A DNA stretch of 64,000 bases from Tsukamurella paurometabola (lineage in GTDB: Bacteria > Actinomycetota > Actinomycetes > Mycobacteriales > Mycobacteriaceae). The translations under genes were made by a program, and so were the position numbers. Below, in pieces: positions 34,203 through 42,592 of the stretch (the stretch's first letter is position 1; each line of letters opens with the position of its first letter). Below the pieces are notes generated by a model, which did no database searches, was not told the origin of the DNA, and worked only from the letters and a program-made list of their open reading frames with translations. The stretch is from positions 1,674,001-1,738,000 of the forward strand of contig NZ_LR131273.1 of the NCBI RefSeq assembly GCF_900631615.1, read 5' to 3'.

Positions 34203-35228
34203 CTACTTCGCCAGGTACTCGCCCAGCTGCTTGACGATGAGGTTGGCGCCGGTCGGGCCGAGGCCCAGGTACCAGACGTCGTCGTCCACGCGGAAGGCCT
34301 TGCCCTTCTGCACGCCGCTGAGCTGGGACCACGCGGGGTTCGCCAGGGCCGCGGTCTCGCCGGTGTTCTCGGGCTTGCCGTAGCTGGAGTAGAAGATGTA
34401 GTCGCCGTCGGCCTGCGAGAGGTTCTCGAGCGAGATCTCGGTGGCCAGCTCGTCGATGCCCTGGTTGCCGGCGCGCGGCAGGCCCGCGTCCTGCAGGATC
34501 ACGCCGATGAGCGACTTGTTGCCGTACAGGCGCAGCTTGCCGGGCATGAACCGGACCAGGGAGATGGTCGGCTTCTGGCCGGTGAACTTCGCGCTGAGCG
34601 CCTTCGCGTTGTCCGCGTACGAGTTCAGGGCGTCCTTGGCCTTCGTCTCCTCGCCGACCGCGGCGCCGATGAGCCGGAAGTTCTCCTTCCACGGGAAGCC
34701 GGGGCGGATGGAGAAGACGGTCGGCGCGATCGCGGCCAGCTTGTCGTACTGCTTGGAGATGCGCAGCTCGCTGCCCAGGATGAGGTCGGGCTTGAGCTTG
34801 GCAATGGCCTCGAGGTTCAGGCTCGTGTTCTTGCCGACGGTCTCGACGCCCTGGACCTTGTCGGCGAGGTAGGTCGGGACGGGGCTGGCGCCGTCGGTCT
34901 CGACCATGCCGACCGGCTTGATGCCGAGGGTGAGCACGGAGTCCAGCTCGCCGCTGTCGAGCACGACGACGCGCTCGGGCTTCTTCGGGATCTCGGTGAC
35001 GCCGCGCGCGTGCTTGACGGTGCGGGGGAAGACGCCGGGCGCCGCGTCGGTGCCCAGCTTCGCCGTCTCGGCGTCGGCGGTGCCGAACCGCTCGCCGCCG
35101 GTGGCGACCTCGGTGTTCCCGGGGGTCTTGGCGTCGTCGTTCGAGTTCGAGCACGCGCTGATGCCGACGGTGGCGGCCAGCAGGACGACCGCGGGCGCGA
35201 GCCGGCGGGCGAAGGATCGTTTCATCAC
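34203..35228 (-). CDS. Iron-siderophore-binding lipoprotein (FecB/FepB type)
   Basis: A 341-aa extracytoplasmic binding protein. The leader ends in a lipobox GISAC with the acylated Cys at about residue 26. The periplasmic-binding fold is evident from EIPKKPERVVVLDSGELDSV, LKPDLILGSELRISKQYDKL and IAPTVFSI. It would deliver ferric siderophores to an ABC permease not present here. Two adjacent ATGs (35228, 35225) are possible starts. An IdeR/DtxR-type box lies 23-41 bases upstream, so it is probably induced by iron shortage. Confidence 0.88.
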   Translation of the reverse strand: MMKRSFARRLAPAVVLLAATVGISACSNSNDDAKTPGNTEVATGGERFGTADAETAKLGTDAAPGVFPRTVKHARGVTEIPKKPERVVVLDSGELDSVLTLGIKPVGMVETDGASPVPTYLADKVQGVETVGKNTSLNLEAIAKLKPDLILGSELRISKQYDKLAAIAPTVFSIRPGFPWKENFRLIGAAVGEETKAKDALNSYADNAKALSAKFTGQKPTISLVRFMPGKLRLYGNKSLIGVILQDAGLPRAGNQGIDELATEISLENLSQADGDYIFYSSYGKPENTGETAALANPAWSQLSGVQKGKAFRVDDDVWYLGLGPTGANLIVKQLGEYLAK

Positions 35229-35250
35229 GCGCCGAAGCGTACCGCCTGTA

Positions 35251-35269
35251 TTAGGTGAGGCAAATCAAA
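35251..35269. promoter_or_regulatory. IdeR/DtxR-type iron box
   Basis: TTAGGTGAGGCAAATCAAA matches 15 of 19 positions of the consensus TTAGGTTAGGCTAACCTAA. It lies just upstream of the siderophore-binding lipoprotein gene on the minus strand, where bound Fe(II)-IdeR would block transcription. Confidence 0.75.
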
Positions 35270-35307
35270 GTTACGTCGGGTAAACGGTGGGATCGCGACG
35301 GAACCGC

Positions 35308-36141
35308 TCAGGTCAGCGACGAGATCGTGCGGTCGGAGGTCGACGGCGACAGCAGGTCCACGACGGGAAGCAGCGCGCGCAGCGCGGCGGGCGAGACCTC
35401 GACGGGCTGGTGCGTCACGGCCCGGACGATCCACCGGCCGGCCTCGTCCGGTTCGAGCGCCGAGGCGCCCGCGTATTCGGCGGTGGGGGCGATCATCTCG
35501 GTGCGGACCAGCGGGAAGTAGACGTTCGTCGCGCGCACGCCGGGGTGCGGGCGCTCGGCGTTCAGGCTCCGCCCGAAGATCGCCAGCGCGCTCTTCGACG
35601 CCGCGTACGCCGAGAACTTCGGAAAGGTGTTGGCGAGCAGGCCCCAGGTGCACACGTTGACGATCTGGCCGCGGCCGCGCTCGATCATCCCCGGCAGCAC
35701 GCCCAGCGAGAGCTGGACGGCGGCGAAGTAGTTGAGGTTCATCGTGCGCTGATAGTCGTGGAAGCGCTCCGTGGAATCGGCGATGGTCCGCCGGATGGAG
35801 TGTCCTGCGTTGTTGACCAGCACGTCCACCTCGCCGAGGTCCGACAGCAGCCCGTCGATCGACGAGGTGTCCGTGAGGTCGCAGATGCGGTACTCGCCGC
35901 CGGTCACCGCGCACAGCTCCTCGAGCTCGGGCTCGCGCCGCGCGACCGCGATGACGTGCGCGCCGCGCTCGGCGAGCTGCAGCGCGGCCTCGCGGCCGAT
36001 GCCCGCCGACGCCCCGGTCACGACGATGCGGAGGCCGCGCAGCGTGCGGCCCCGGCCGGAGAGCGCGGTGTCGATCGGATCGGGCAGCAGGCTGCGGCGC
36101 TGCATGATGTCGCGCACGGACCGGGAGAGGGACATGGTCAC
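35308..36141 (-). CDS. Short-chain dehydrogenase/reductase downstream of aftA
   Basis: A 277-aa SDR. The cofactor motif is TGASAGIG (about residues 42-49), NNAG is at about 109-112 and the catalytic YAASK near 179. The usual catalytic Ser in the NVSS position is replaced here by NVCTWG, so Thr may serve or activity may be altered. The GTG at 36141 overlaps the aftA stop (GTGA); an ATG two codons later is an alternative. Translational coupling to dprE1-dprE2-aftA suggests a cell-envelope lipid role, but the substrate is unknown. It resembles mycobacterial acyl-lipid SDRs more than DprE2. Confidence 0.82.
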   Translation of the reverse strand: MTMSLSRSVRDIMQRRSLLPDPIDTALSGRGRTLRGLRIVVTGASAGIGREAALQLAERGAHVIAVARREPELEELCAVTGGEYRICDLTDTSSIDGLLSDLGEVDVLVNNAGHSIRRTIADSTERFHDYQRTMNLNYFAAVQLSLGVLPGMIERGRGQIVNVCTWGLLANTFPKFSAYAASKSALAIFGRSLNAERPHPGVRATNVYFPLVRTEMIAPTAEYAGASALEPDEAGRWIVRAVTHQPVEVSPAALRALLPVVDLLSPSTSDRTISSLT

Positions 36142-38033
36142 TTCCTCACGACGACGACGAACGGGCCCGTCTCGGTGACGGTGAATCGGGGGTCCTCGAA
36201 CAGTTTCTCGGGGAACACGACGGTGTACCGGCGCACGTTCGGGTCGTTCGGGTACACGTCCTCGGCGAGGCGCAGCGAGAGGCCGTCGGCGGACCGTCGG
36301 AAGACGAAGGCGTCCGGGGCGCGCCAGGGCGTCTCGCCGAGGGCCTTCACCAGCTCATCGGGCGTCTCCAGCTTCGCCCACGATTCGATGGCCGCGGACC
36401 GGGCGGTGAAGTGCGCCAGGGGGTTCGCGTAGTTCGACGTGAGGTTCTGGAAGCCCCAGTACGGGTAGATGGCGAGGAAGCCGTAGTCGGCGGTGAGCAC
36501 GACCGTGTCGGTCCGCGGCCTGCCGGTGCCGGCGAGGATGGCGGCGTCCACGTCCTTGTACGACGATTCCGCGCCCGCGGGCCTGCGGTCGCCGCGCTCG
36601 CCGTGGCCGTCGGTGTCGGAGTACGCGACCGCGATCTCCCCGGCCAGCTGGGCGGGGATCGTCTGCGCCACACCGATCGCGGCGAGCGCGCCGAGCACGA
36701 CGCCCGCGTCGCGGTAGCGGGGGTAGCCGTCGCCGAGCGCGCCGACCATCGTGACGGCGCCGAGCGCACCCGCGGCGGCGAGCAGGATGTGCAGGACCGG
36801 CTCGGTGCGGAAACCGAGCAGCGTGGTGCCGATGGGGGAGACGGCCATCGAGAGCAGGGCCCAGAGATAGGAGCCGGCGATGCCCAGGCCGAGTGCCTGC
36901 GCGGAGGGGCAGGAGCGGGCCTTCACCAGGATCCAGACGACGCCGATCATGCCCAGCGCGCCCAGCAGCGTGAAGTGCAGCATGGGGAACGAGAGCACCG
37001 AACCCTGTTCGGGCAGGTAGTGGAAGGCGGAGCCCTTGGAGTCGGTGCCGTCGCGGTACGCCCGCCACAGGTACGGGCCGTACGCGGGGAGGCCGATCGC
37101 GATGGCGATGACGCCCATCGCCGCCACGCGCGCGGGGTAGCGCCACTCGATGCGGCGCTCGCGGATCCACCTGGCGGCCAGCGCGACCACGCCCATGAGC
37201 ACGATCGTGAACGCCGCGACGCCCAGGTAGAGGGTGTAGAACCAGACCGCGACGCCGAGGTACACCCCGACGAGGACGAGCGCGCCCCGCCGGCCGCGGA
37301 GGATCGCGGTCCAGGCGAGGATGAGCGCGGGCGGCAGCAGGATCGCGACGGCCGCGCCGTAGGGTTCGGCGGAGCCGTAGAGGAGCATCGCGACGGTGGT
37401 GGCGAGGGTGGCCGCGATGGCGCGGGCGGGCCCGACGACGATGAGCCACAGGGCCAGCGCGACGGCGGCGGCGACGGCCAGGGAGATGATCGACCAGGGC
37501 TGGAACGCGGCCCACCCCTCCATGCCGAAGAGTTTCGCGAACCGCCCGCCCAGCCAGAACCAGCCGGGGGAGTACAGGGGCGGCATGTCGATGTAGGTCA
37601 TATCGGCCAGCCGCGGCGACGAGGTGAACCGGGTCAGGTACTCGGTGCGGAACTGCTGGTCGACGGAGATGCCGCCGAGGTAGAGCGAGGTGCCGCCGAG
37701 CGGCAGCGCCAGGGTCACGGTGACGAAGCCGGCCACGGTCGCGAAGGAGAGCAGGCGCGCGAGGCGGGCCTGCCAGGCGGGGACGGTCCGCGACAGGAGC
37801 ACGGCGCACCCGGCGAGCACGACGATTGCGACGACCTGGAAGACGGTGGAGAAGGCGCGGGTGACGTTGGAGCTGCTGTACGCCGGCCACTCGACCGTGC
37901 TGATGGCGAACCAGCCGACGACGCCGACCGCCGCCGCGAGGATCGCGGCGGCGGCGAGGTCGAGGGCGAGGTCCCCGGCCCGCGACGGTGCAGTCGGGGC
38001 CTCGGGGGCGTCGACGGTGCGCGTGTCAGTCAC
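36138..38033 (-). CDS. aftA: Galactofuranosyl arabinosyltransferase AftA
   Basis: A 631-aa GT-C membrane enzyme that transfers the first arabinofuranose residues from decaprenyl-phospho-arabinose to galactan. About eleven to thirteen helices occupy residues 25-450, followed by a periplasmic C-terminal domain (~180 residues). The region after the first helices has YIDMPPLYSPGWFWLGGRFA, a conserved AftA loop. Length is close to the M. tuberculosis protein (643 aa). The start is the GTG at 38033. It follows dprE2 in the same order as in mycobacteria but is not followed by emb genes. Confidence 0.9.
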   Translation of the reverse strand: MTDTRTVDAPEAPTAPSRAGDLALDLAAAAILAAAVGVVGWFAISTVEWPAYSSSNVTRAFSTVFQVVAIVVLAGCAVLLSRTVPAWQARLARLLSFATVAGFVTVTLALPLGGTSLYLGGISVDQQFRTEYLTRFTSSPRLADMTYIDMPPLYSPGWFWLGGRFAKLFGMEGWAAFQPWSIISLAVAAAVALALWLIVVGPARAIAATLATTVAMLLYGSAEPYGAAVAILLPPALILAWTAILRGRRGALVLVGVYLGVAVWFYTLYLGVAAFTIVLMGVVALAARWIRERRIEWRYPARVAAMGVIAIAIGLPAYGPYLWRAYRDGTDSKGSAFHYLPEQGSVLSFPMLHFTLLGALGMIGVVWILVKARSCPSAQALGLGIAGSYLWALLSMAVSPIGTTLLGFRTEPVLHILLAAAGALGAVTMVGALGDGYPRYRDAGVVLGALAAIGVAQTIPAQLAGEIAVAYSDTDGHGERGDRRPAGAESSYKDVDAAILAGTGRPRTDTVVLTADYGFLAIYPYWGFQNLTSNYANPLAHFTARSAAIESWAKLETPDELVKALGETPWRAPDAFVFRRSADGLSLRLAEDVYPNDPNVRRYTVVFPEKLFEDPRFTVTETGPFVVVVRK

Positions 38034-38076
38034 ACGGGCCAGCGTAGAGGGTGGTGCGGGGAATCGGACGCGCCCC

Positions 38077-38838
38077 CTAGATGGGGAGCCGCTTGAAGAT
38101 CGGCTGCGGGATGTTCTTCAGGCCGAAGCTGACGAAACCCCACGGCGCGGGGGCGTACACCAGCGACTTGCCCTTGATCGCGGCGTCGACGGCGAGCTTG
38201 CCGATGACGTCCTTGTCGATGGTCAGCGGCGCCTCCTTGACGTGCGCGGAGAACTTGGTGCGCACCATGCCCGGCCGGACCACCAGGACGGAGCCGCCGA
38301 AGGGCTCCAGGGCCTGGCCGAGGTTGAGGTAGAAGCCGTCGAAGCCGGCCTTGGAGGAGCCGTAGACGAAGTTGCTGCGGCGCGGGCGCAGGCCCGCCAC
38401 GGAGCTCATCGCGATGATCTGGCCGTGGCCCTGCTCCTTGATCTTCTGGCCCAGGAGCACGCCGACCGAGACGGCGCCGGTGTAGTTGACCTGCGCGAGG
38501 AGCACGGCCTTGCGCTGGTTCTGCCACAGCTCCTCGGCGTCGAAGTCGAGGGCGAAGGCCACGATCGCGACGTCGATGTCGCCGTTCGCGAAGGCGGCGT
38601 CGATGGTCTTGGCGTGCCCGTCGAAGTCGGTCGCGTCGAAGTCGATGACCTCGACCGAGGCCGCGCCGGCGGCCTCGACCTGGGCGACTGCCTGTTCGCG
38701 CAGCGGGTCGTTCGGCAGCGCGGCGAGCACGACGCGCTGGGTGCCCTTGGCGAGGTACTCCTCGACGATCGACAGGCCGATCTCGGAGGTGCCGCCGAGC
38801 AGCAGGATGGACTGGGGAACGCCGACGGCGTTGATCAT
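38077..38838 (-). CDS. dprE2: Decaprenylphospho-2-keto-erythropentose reductase DprE2
   Basis: A 253-aa SDR that reduces the keto intermediate made by DprE1, giving decaprenyl-phospho-arabinose. The NAD-binding motif is [20 protein letters not shown], and the catalytic set is Ser in AMSSVAG, Tyr-x-x-x-Lys in VYGSSKAG. Length matches the M. tuberculosis enzyme (254 aa). It starts 21 bases after dprE1 with a ribosome site AAGGAAAG. The pair is obligatory for arabinan synthesis. Confidence 0.93.
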   Translation of the reverse strand: MINAVGVPQSILLLGGTSEIGLSIVEEYLAKGTQRVVLAALPNDPLREQAVAQVEAAGAASVEVIDFDATDFDGHAKTIDAAFANGDIDVAIVAFALDFDAEELWQNQRKAVLLAQVNYTGAVSVGVLLGQKIKEQGHGQIIAMSSVAGLRPRRSNFVYGSSKAGFDGFYLNLGQALEPFGGSVLVVRPGMVRTKFSAHVKEAPLTIDKDVIGKLAVDAAIKGKSLVYAPAPWGFVSFGLKNIPQPIFKRLPI

Positions 38839-38859
38839 GAGACTGCTTTCCTTACGGTC

Positions 38860-40290
38860 TTAGGCGAGTTCGAGGCGGCGGCCGAGGTCGGAGATGAAGA
38901 CTCCGGTGGGGTCGATCCGGCGGCGGGTCGCGATCCAGTCGTCGATCTGCGGGTACATGGCGTGGAAGCGCTCCGCGGTGGTGCGGGAGTCCTTCGCGGT
39001 GTACAGGCGGCCGCCCATGGCCATGATGCGCACGTCGAGCTCGTTGAGGAACTCGGCGAGGCCGCGCTTCACGGGGAAGTCGAGGCACACGTTCCAGCCC
39101 TTGAACGGGAAGCTCAGCGGGGCCTGGTTGCCGTCCCCGAACAGCTTGATCACGTTGAGGAAGCTGACGTGCCCGGAGGCCTGGATGTCCTCGATGAGCT
39201 TGATGAACTCGGGCTCGTTACCGGTGGGCACGATGAACTGGTACTGGCAGAAGCCGCCGGTGCGGCCGTAGGCGTTGTTCCAGCCGCCGAACACGTCGAG
39301 CATGTGGTAGAAGCCGGCGAGGTTCTTCACCTTGCCCTGGCTGGGCGGCCCGGCGCGCCAGTAGGCCTCGCCGACGAGCGAGAAGTCGAACTTGTTGGCC
39401 AGCCCGTTGGGGAAGATGTTGGGGAAGCTGATCAGCGGCTTGTTGTTGAAGCTCAGCGGGTCCTTGCGGTACTTCTCCGGCAGCTCGTCGAGCGTCGCGA
39501 GGTTGCCGCGGGAGAAGGTGCCGCGTCCGAGCTTCGGCGGCGCGCTGATCGCGTCGAACCAGCCGGAGGCGTACTCGTAGCCGTCCTCGAAGCCGTCCTG
39601 CAGGTGCAGGTCGATGGTCTCCTGCAGCGAGTTGGTGCGCTCGGTGTCGGCGATGAAGTAGGCGCTCTCGGTGCGCTTCATCTGGATCTTGGCGCGCAGG
39701 ATGATGCCGGTCATGCCGACGCCGGCGACGGTCGCCCAGAACAGCTCACCGTCGGGATCGTCGGAGGAGCCCTGCGGGGTGAGCGTGAGGACCTTGCCGT
39801 CGGCGGTCAGCAGCGACATCTCGAGCACGTGGTTGCCGAACGAGCCCTGGCTGTGGTGGTTCTTGCCGTGGATGTCGTGCGCGATGGCGCCGCCGATCGT
39901 CACCTGGCGCGTGCCGGGGAGGACGGGCACCCACAGGCCGTACGGCAGCGCCGCCTGCATCAGTGTGTCGAGGTCGACGCCGGCGTCCACGTCCACGACG
40001 GCGCTCTCGGCGTCGATCTCGTGAATGGCGTTCAGCGGTGTCATGTCGATCGTGAGGCCGCCGGTGTTCTGCGCGGACTCGTTGTAGGACCGGCCCAGGC
40101 CGCGCGCGATCACGCCGCGGCGCAGGTAGGCGGGCTTGTCGGCCTCGGCGTCGGCCACGACGGCGACGGCCTTGGCGATCTGGTCCACGTCGGGCGTGGA
40201 CAGCACGTGGCCCTCGATCGGCGTGGTGCGCGACCAGCCCACCAGCTTGCGCGTCGAGATGGGCAGATAGGGAAGAGTTGTCTCGGACAT
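38860..40290 (-). CDS. dprE1: Decaprenylphosphoryl-ribose 2'-oxidase DprE1
   Basis: A 476-aa FAD oxidoreductase that oxidises decaprenyl-phospho-ribose. The FAD-binding motif region is [20 protein letters not shown] and [20 protein letters not shown]. Cys402 in GWNVCLDFP aligns with Cys387 of M. tuberculosis DprE1, the covalent target of benzothiazinones, and Lys433 in LYTAKDSR with catalytic Lys418. The ATG at 40290 is preceded by TAATCT and eight bases, which suggests a leaderless mRNA. It heads the operon dprE1-dprE2-aftA-SDR. Confidence 0.95.
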   Translation of the reverse strand: MSETTLPYLPISTRKLVGWSRTTPIEGHVLSTPDVDQIAKAVAVVADAEADKPAYLRRGVIARGLGRSYNESAQNTGGLTIDMTPLNAIHEIDAESAVVDVDAGVDLDTLMQAALPYGLWVPVLPGTRQVTIGGAIAHDIHGKNHHSQGSFGNHVLEMSLLTADGKVLTLTPQGSSDDPDGELFWATVAGVGMTGIILRAKIQMKRTESAYFIADTERTNSLQETIDLHLQDGFEDGYEYASGWFDAISAPPKLGRGTFSRGNLATLDELPEKYRKDPLSFNNKPLISFPNIFPNGLANKFDFSLVGEAYWRAGPPSQGKVKNLAGFYHMLDVFGGWNNAYGRTGGFCQYQFIVPTGNEPEFIKLIEDIQASGHVSFLNVIKLFGDGNQAPLSFPFKGWNVCLDFPVKRGLAEFLNELDVRIMAMGGRLYTAKDSRTTAERFHAMYPQIDDWIATRRRIDPTGVFISDLGRRLELA

Positions 40291-40298
40291 CGCCCATC

Positions 40299-40304
40299 AG
40301 ATTA
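40299..40304 (-). promoter_or_regulatory. Putative -10 box of the dprE1 operon (leaderless)
   Basis: On the minus strand TAATCT is followed by eight bases and the dprE1 ATG. No ribosome-binding site is seen in between. Confidence 0.5.
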
Positions 40305-40358
40305 CCGCGCCCAACCTGAGTCGATGCTGAGCTTGAGGCTGCTGTGACCTCGTCTTCG

Positions 40359-40985
40359 TCACACGGACGGGGCGTCGGGCCGCCCCGGTTCGGTGCCCAC
40401 CGTGAGCCGGGGCTTGGCGTCCGACGGTGCTCCCGGTTCGCGCACGTGCTCCCACATCGCGTCGACGAGGGGCTGGAGGAACAGGGCGCCCAGCTGCCGC
40501 ACCATCAGGCCGATCACCTGGTCGGGCTCCGGCCGGTCGGTGGAGGCGAGGTGCGCGGCGCGCAGCCGGACGACCTCGCTGCGGCCCAGGTCGGTGAGCC
40601 GGATGAGCAGCTCGGACCCGGCCGGGTCGAGGAAGGACCGGCGCAGGTAGTCGACGACGGCGGGGTGCCGGGCGAGCATCGCGCGGACGGAGGCGTCGCG
40701 CGCCGCCGCCACCTCGGCGGGCGGCCCCTCGTCGGGAACACGGGCGATGGCCTGCGCGTGGTAGTCGACGATCTGCCCCTCGACGGCGCCCCGGAGGCCG
40801 TCCTTCGTCGTGAAGTGGTGCTGCACCAGGCCGACCGTGACCCCGGCCCGTGCCGCGACGGCGCGCAGCGAGACGGCGCTCACCCCGTGCGCGGCGAACA
40901 GATCGAGTGCCGCGTTGCGGATCCGGGCCTTCGCGGTCAGGTCGTCGTTCGTCGCGGGGAGGTCGGTCTCGGGGGTCCCTTCCAC
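40359..40985 (-). CDS. TetR-family transcriptional regulator
   Basis: A 208-aa regulator. The HTH spans about residues 16-60 (IRNAALDLFAAHGVSAVSLR, then GLVQHHFTTKDGLR). The GTG at 40985 gives the usual length; upstream extension overlaps the divergent promoter. It is divergent from the acyl-CoA dehydrogenase, with palindromes TGTACA and ATACA-AA-TGTAT in the gap, so it probably controls that gene in response to an acyl ligand. Confidence 0.8.
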   Translation of the reverse strand: MEGTPETDLPATNDDLTAKARIRNAALDLFAAHGVSAVSLRAVAARAGVTVGLVQHHFTTKDGLRGAVEGQIVDYHAQAIARVPDEGPPAEVAAARDASVRAMLARHPAVVDYLRRSFLDPAGSELLIRLTDLGRSEVVRLRAAHLASTDRPEPDQVIGLMVRQLGALFLQPLVDAMWEHVREPGAPSDAKPRLTVGTEPGRPDAPSV

Positions 40986-41037
40986 CTGCGTGATCCTAGC
41001 GGGCCCGGTCTTGCGCTGTACACACGCATCGTGGACT

Positions 41038-41049
41038 ATACAAATGTAT
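41038..41049. promoter_or_regulatory. Candidate TetR operator before the acyl-CoA dehydrogenase
   Basis: ATACA-AA-TGTAT is a perfect palindrome lying over the putative -10 region (TATACA) of the dehydrogenase gene. A second palindrome, TGTACA, is at 41017-41022. Binding by the divergent TetR protein is an inference from position. Confidence 0.5.
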
Positions 41050-41083
41050 TGCTCGCCGCGCCGTCTACGAGAAGAGGCCGCCC

Positions 41084-42244
41084 ATGACCGCACTGTTCCC
41101 CGACTACCGCCCCGCCTGGGAGACGCCCGAGCACACGGAGCTGCGTAAGCACGCCGCCGAGTTCTTCCGCCGCGAGGCCACCCCGAACCAGGAGCGCTGG
41201 GCGGAGCAGCACCAGGTGGACCGCGAGTTCTGGAACAAGGCGGGCGCTGCGGGGCTCCTGTGCACCGAACTCCCCGAGGCCCTCGGCGGTGCCGGCGGCG
41301 ACTTCGGGCACGACACCGTCGTGCTGGAGGAGCTCGTCCTCTCGGGCGACGGTGCCTTCGGTTACGGCGTGCACTCGACCATCTGCGCGCACTACATCGA
41401 CGACTGCGGCACCGAGGAGCAGAAGGCGCGCTGGCTGCCGAAGGCCGCCTCCGGCGAGGCCGTCCTGGCCATCGCGATGACGGAGCCCGGCACCGGCTCG
41501 GACCTGCAGGCCGTGCGCACCACCGCCGTCCGCGAGGGCGACGAGTACGTGATCAACGGCAGCAAGACCTTCATCTCCAACGGCAGCCACTGCGACCTGC
41601 TCATCATCGTGGCGAAGACCGACCCGAGCCAGGGCGCCAAGGGCATCTCCCTCATCGTCGCGGAGACGAAGGACCTCCCCGGCTTCGAGCGCGGCCGCGT
41701 GCTCAAGAAGATCGGGCAGCACGGCCAGGACACGCGGGAGCTGTCCTTCACGGACATGCGCGTTCCCGCGGAGAACCTGCTCGGCGGGGTCGAGGGGCAG
41801 GGCTTCTACCAGCTGATGCGGCAGTTGCCGCGCGAGCGCCTCAGCATCGCGATCGGCGGCGTCGACGCGGCCGAGAAGGCGGTGCTCGAGGCGATCGCGT
41901 ACACCAAGGAGCGCACAGCCTTCGGCCGCCCCATCGCGGATTTCCAGAACACCAGGTTCGTGCTCGCCGAGGCCAAGACCGAGGTCTTCGCGGGGCGCAC
42001 CCTCATCGACCACTGCATCGGCCGCGCGATCGACGGCACGCTCGATGCGGCGACGGCGTCGATGGCGAAGCTGTGGGCCACCGACATGCAGTGCCGCGTC
42101 GTCGACAGCGTGCTCCAGCTCTTCGGCGGCTACGGCTACATGATGGAGTACCCCATCGCCCAGCTCTACGCGGGCGCCCGCGTGCAGAAGATCTACGGCG
42201 GTACCAACGAGATCATGAAGGAGCTGATCGCCCGCGGGCTCTGA
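41084..42244 (+). CDS. Acyl-CoA dehydrogenase
   Basis: A 386-aa FAD enzyme of fatty-acid or branched-acyl beta-oxidation. Signatures are AIAMTEPGTGSDLQAVRTTA (FAD/substrate region, about residues 130-149) and QLFGGYGYMMEYPIAQLYAGARVQKIYGGTNEI near the C terminus, split here only by the quote. The ATG follows a GAGAAGAGG ribosome site. It stands alone opposite a TetR gene. Chain-length preference cannot be read; the QxxGGxGYxxEyP motif is common to FadE-type enzymes. Confidence 0.9.
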   Translation: MTALFPDYRPAWETPEHTELRKHAAEFFRREATPNQERWAEQHQVDREFWNKAGAAGLLCTELPEALGGAGGDFGHDTVVLEELVLSGDGAFGYGVHSTICAHYIDDCGTEEQKARWLPKAASGEAVLAIAMTEPGTGSDLQAVRTTAVREGDEYVINGSKTFISNGSHCDLLIIVAKTDPSQGAKGISLIVAETKDLPGFERGRVLKKIGQHGQDTRELSFTDMRVPAENLLGGVEGQGFYQLMRQLPRERLSIAIGGVDAAEKAVLEAIAYTKERTAFGRPIADFQNTRFVLAEAKTEVFAGRTLIDHCIGRAIDGTLDAATASMAKLWATDMQCRVVDSVLQLFGGYGYMMEYPIAQLYAGARVQKIYGGTNEIMKELIARGL

Positions 42245-42276
42245 CGGCCGCCGGCGGCCGGAGCACGTGCGGAGCG

Positions 42277-42468
42277 TCAGAGTCCGGCGCGGATCCGCTC
42301 GAGCGCGCGGTGCTGCCGCAGCCGTACCGCTTGCGGTGTGATCCGCAGCAGGGCCGCCGCTTCCTCGACGGTGCGCCGCTGGACGAGCCGCAGGTGCAGG
42401 ACGCGGTAGAGCTCGGGTGGCAGGGCCGCCCGCAGGCGCGCGTCCTTCGTGTGTGCCCCGTGCCCCAT
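42277..42468 (-). CDS. Orphan sigma-70 region 4-like protein
   Basis: A 63-aa protein that is little more than a sigma-70 region 4 helix-turn-helix: LPPELYRVLHLRLVQRRTVE followed by EAAALLRITPQAVRLRQHRA and LERIRAG. No region 2 is encoded upstream; only 124 bases separate it from the divergent doeB. It could be a remnant of an ECF sigma factor or a small DNA-binding regulator, possibly of the divergent ectoine genes. The short length makes its reality less certain. Confidence 0.6.
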   Translation of the reverse strand: MGHGAHTKDARLRAALPPELYRVLHLRLVQRRTVEEAAALLRITPQAVRLRQHRALERIRAGL

Positions 42469-42592
42469 GAGGATTCACGGTAGGCAGCCGTGGCCCGCCG
42501 CACATCCGCCATTCGGCTGATGCTCGCGCGTCCTTCGTCGGATCACGGTACGTTGAAAGAGACCGAAACGGACACCCATCCGAGGAGGTCCG

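Noticed and set aside
36138-36141. Possible frameshift between aftA and the downstream SDR
   Set aside because: The overlap is a normal GTGA start-stop coupling. Both proteins have full length and intact ends.
42245-42260. Perfect palindrome CGGCCGCCGGCGGCCG after the acyl-CoA dehydrogenase stop
   Set aside because: It is a loopless GC-only palindrome, common by chance at this GC content, so it was not called a terminator.
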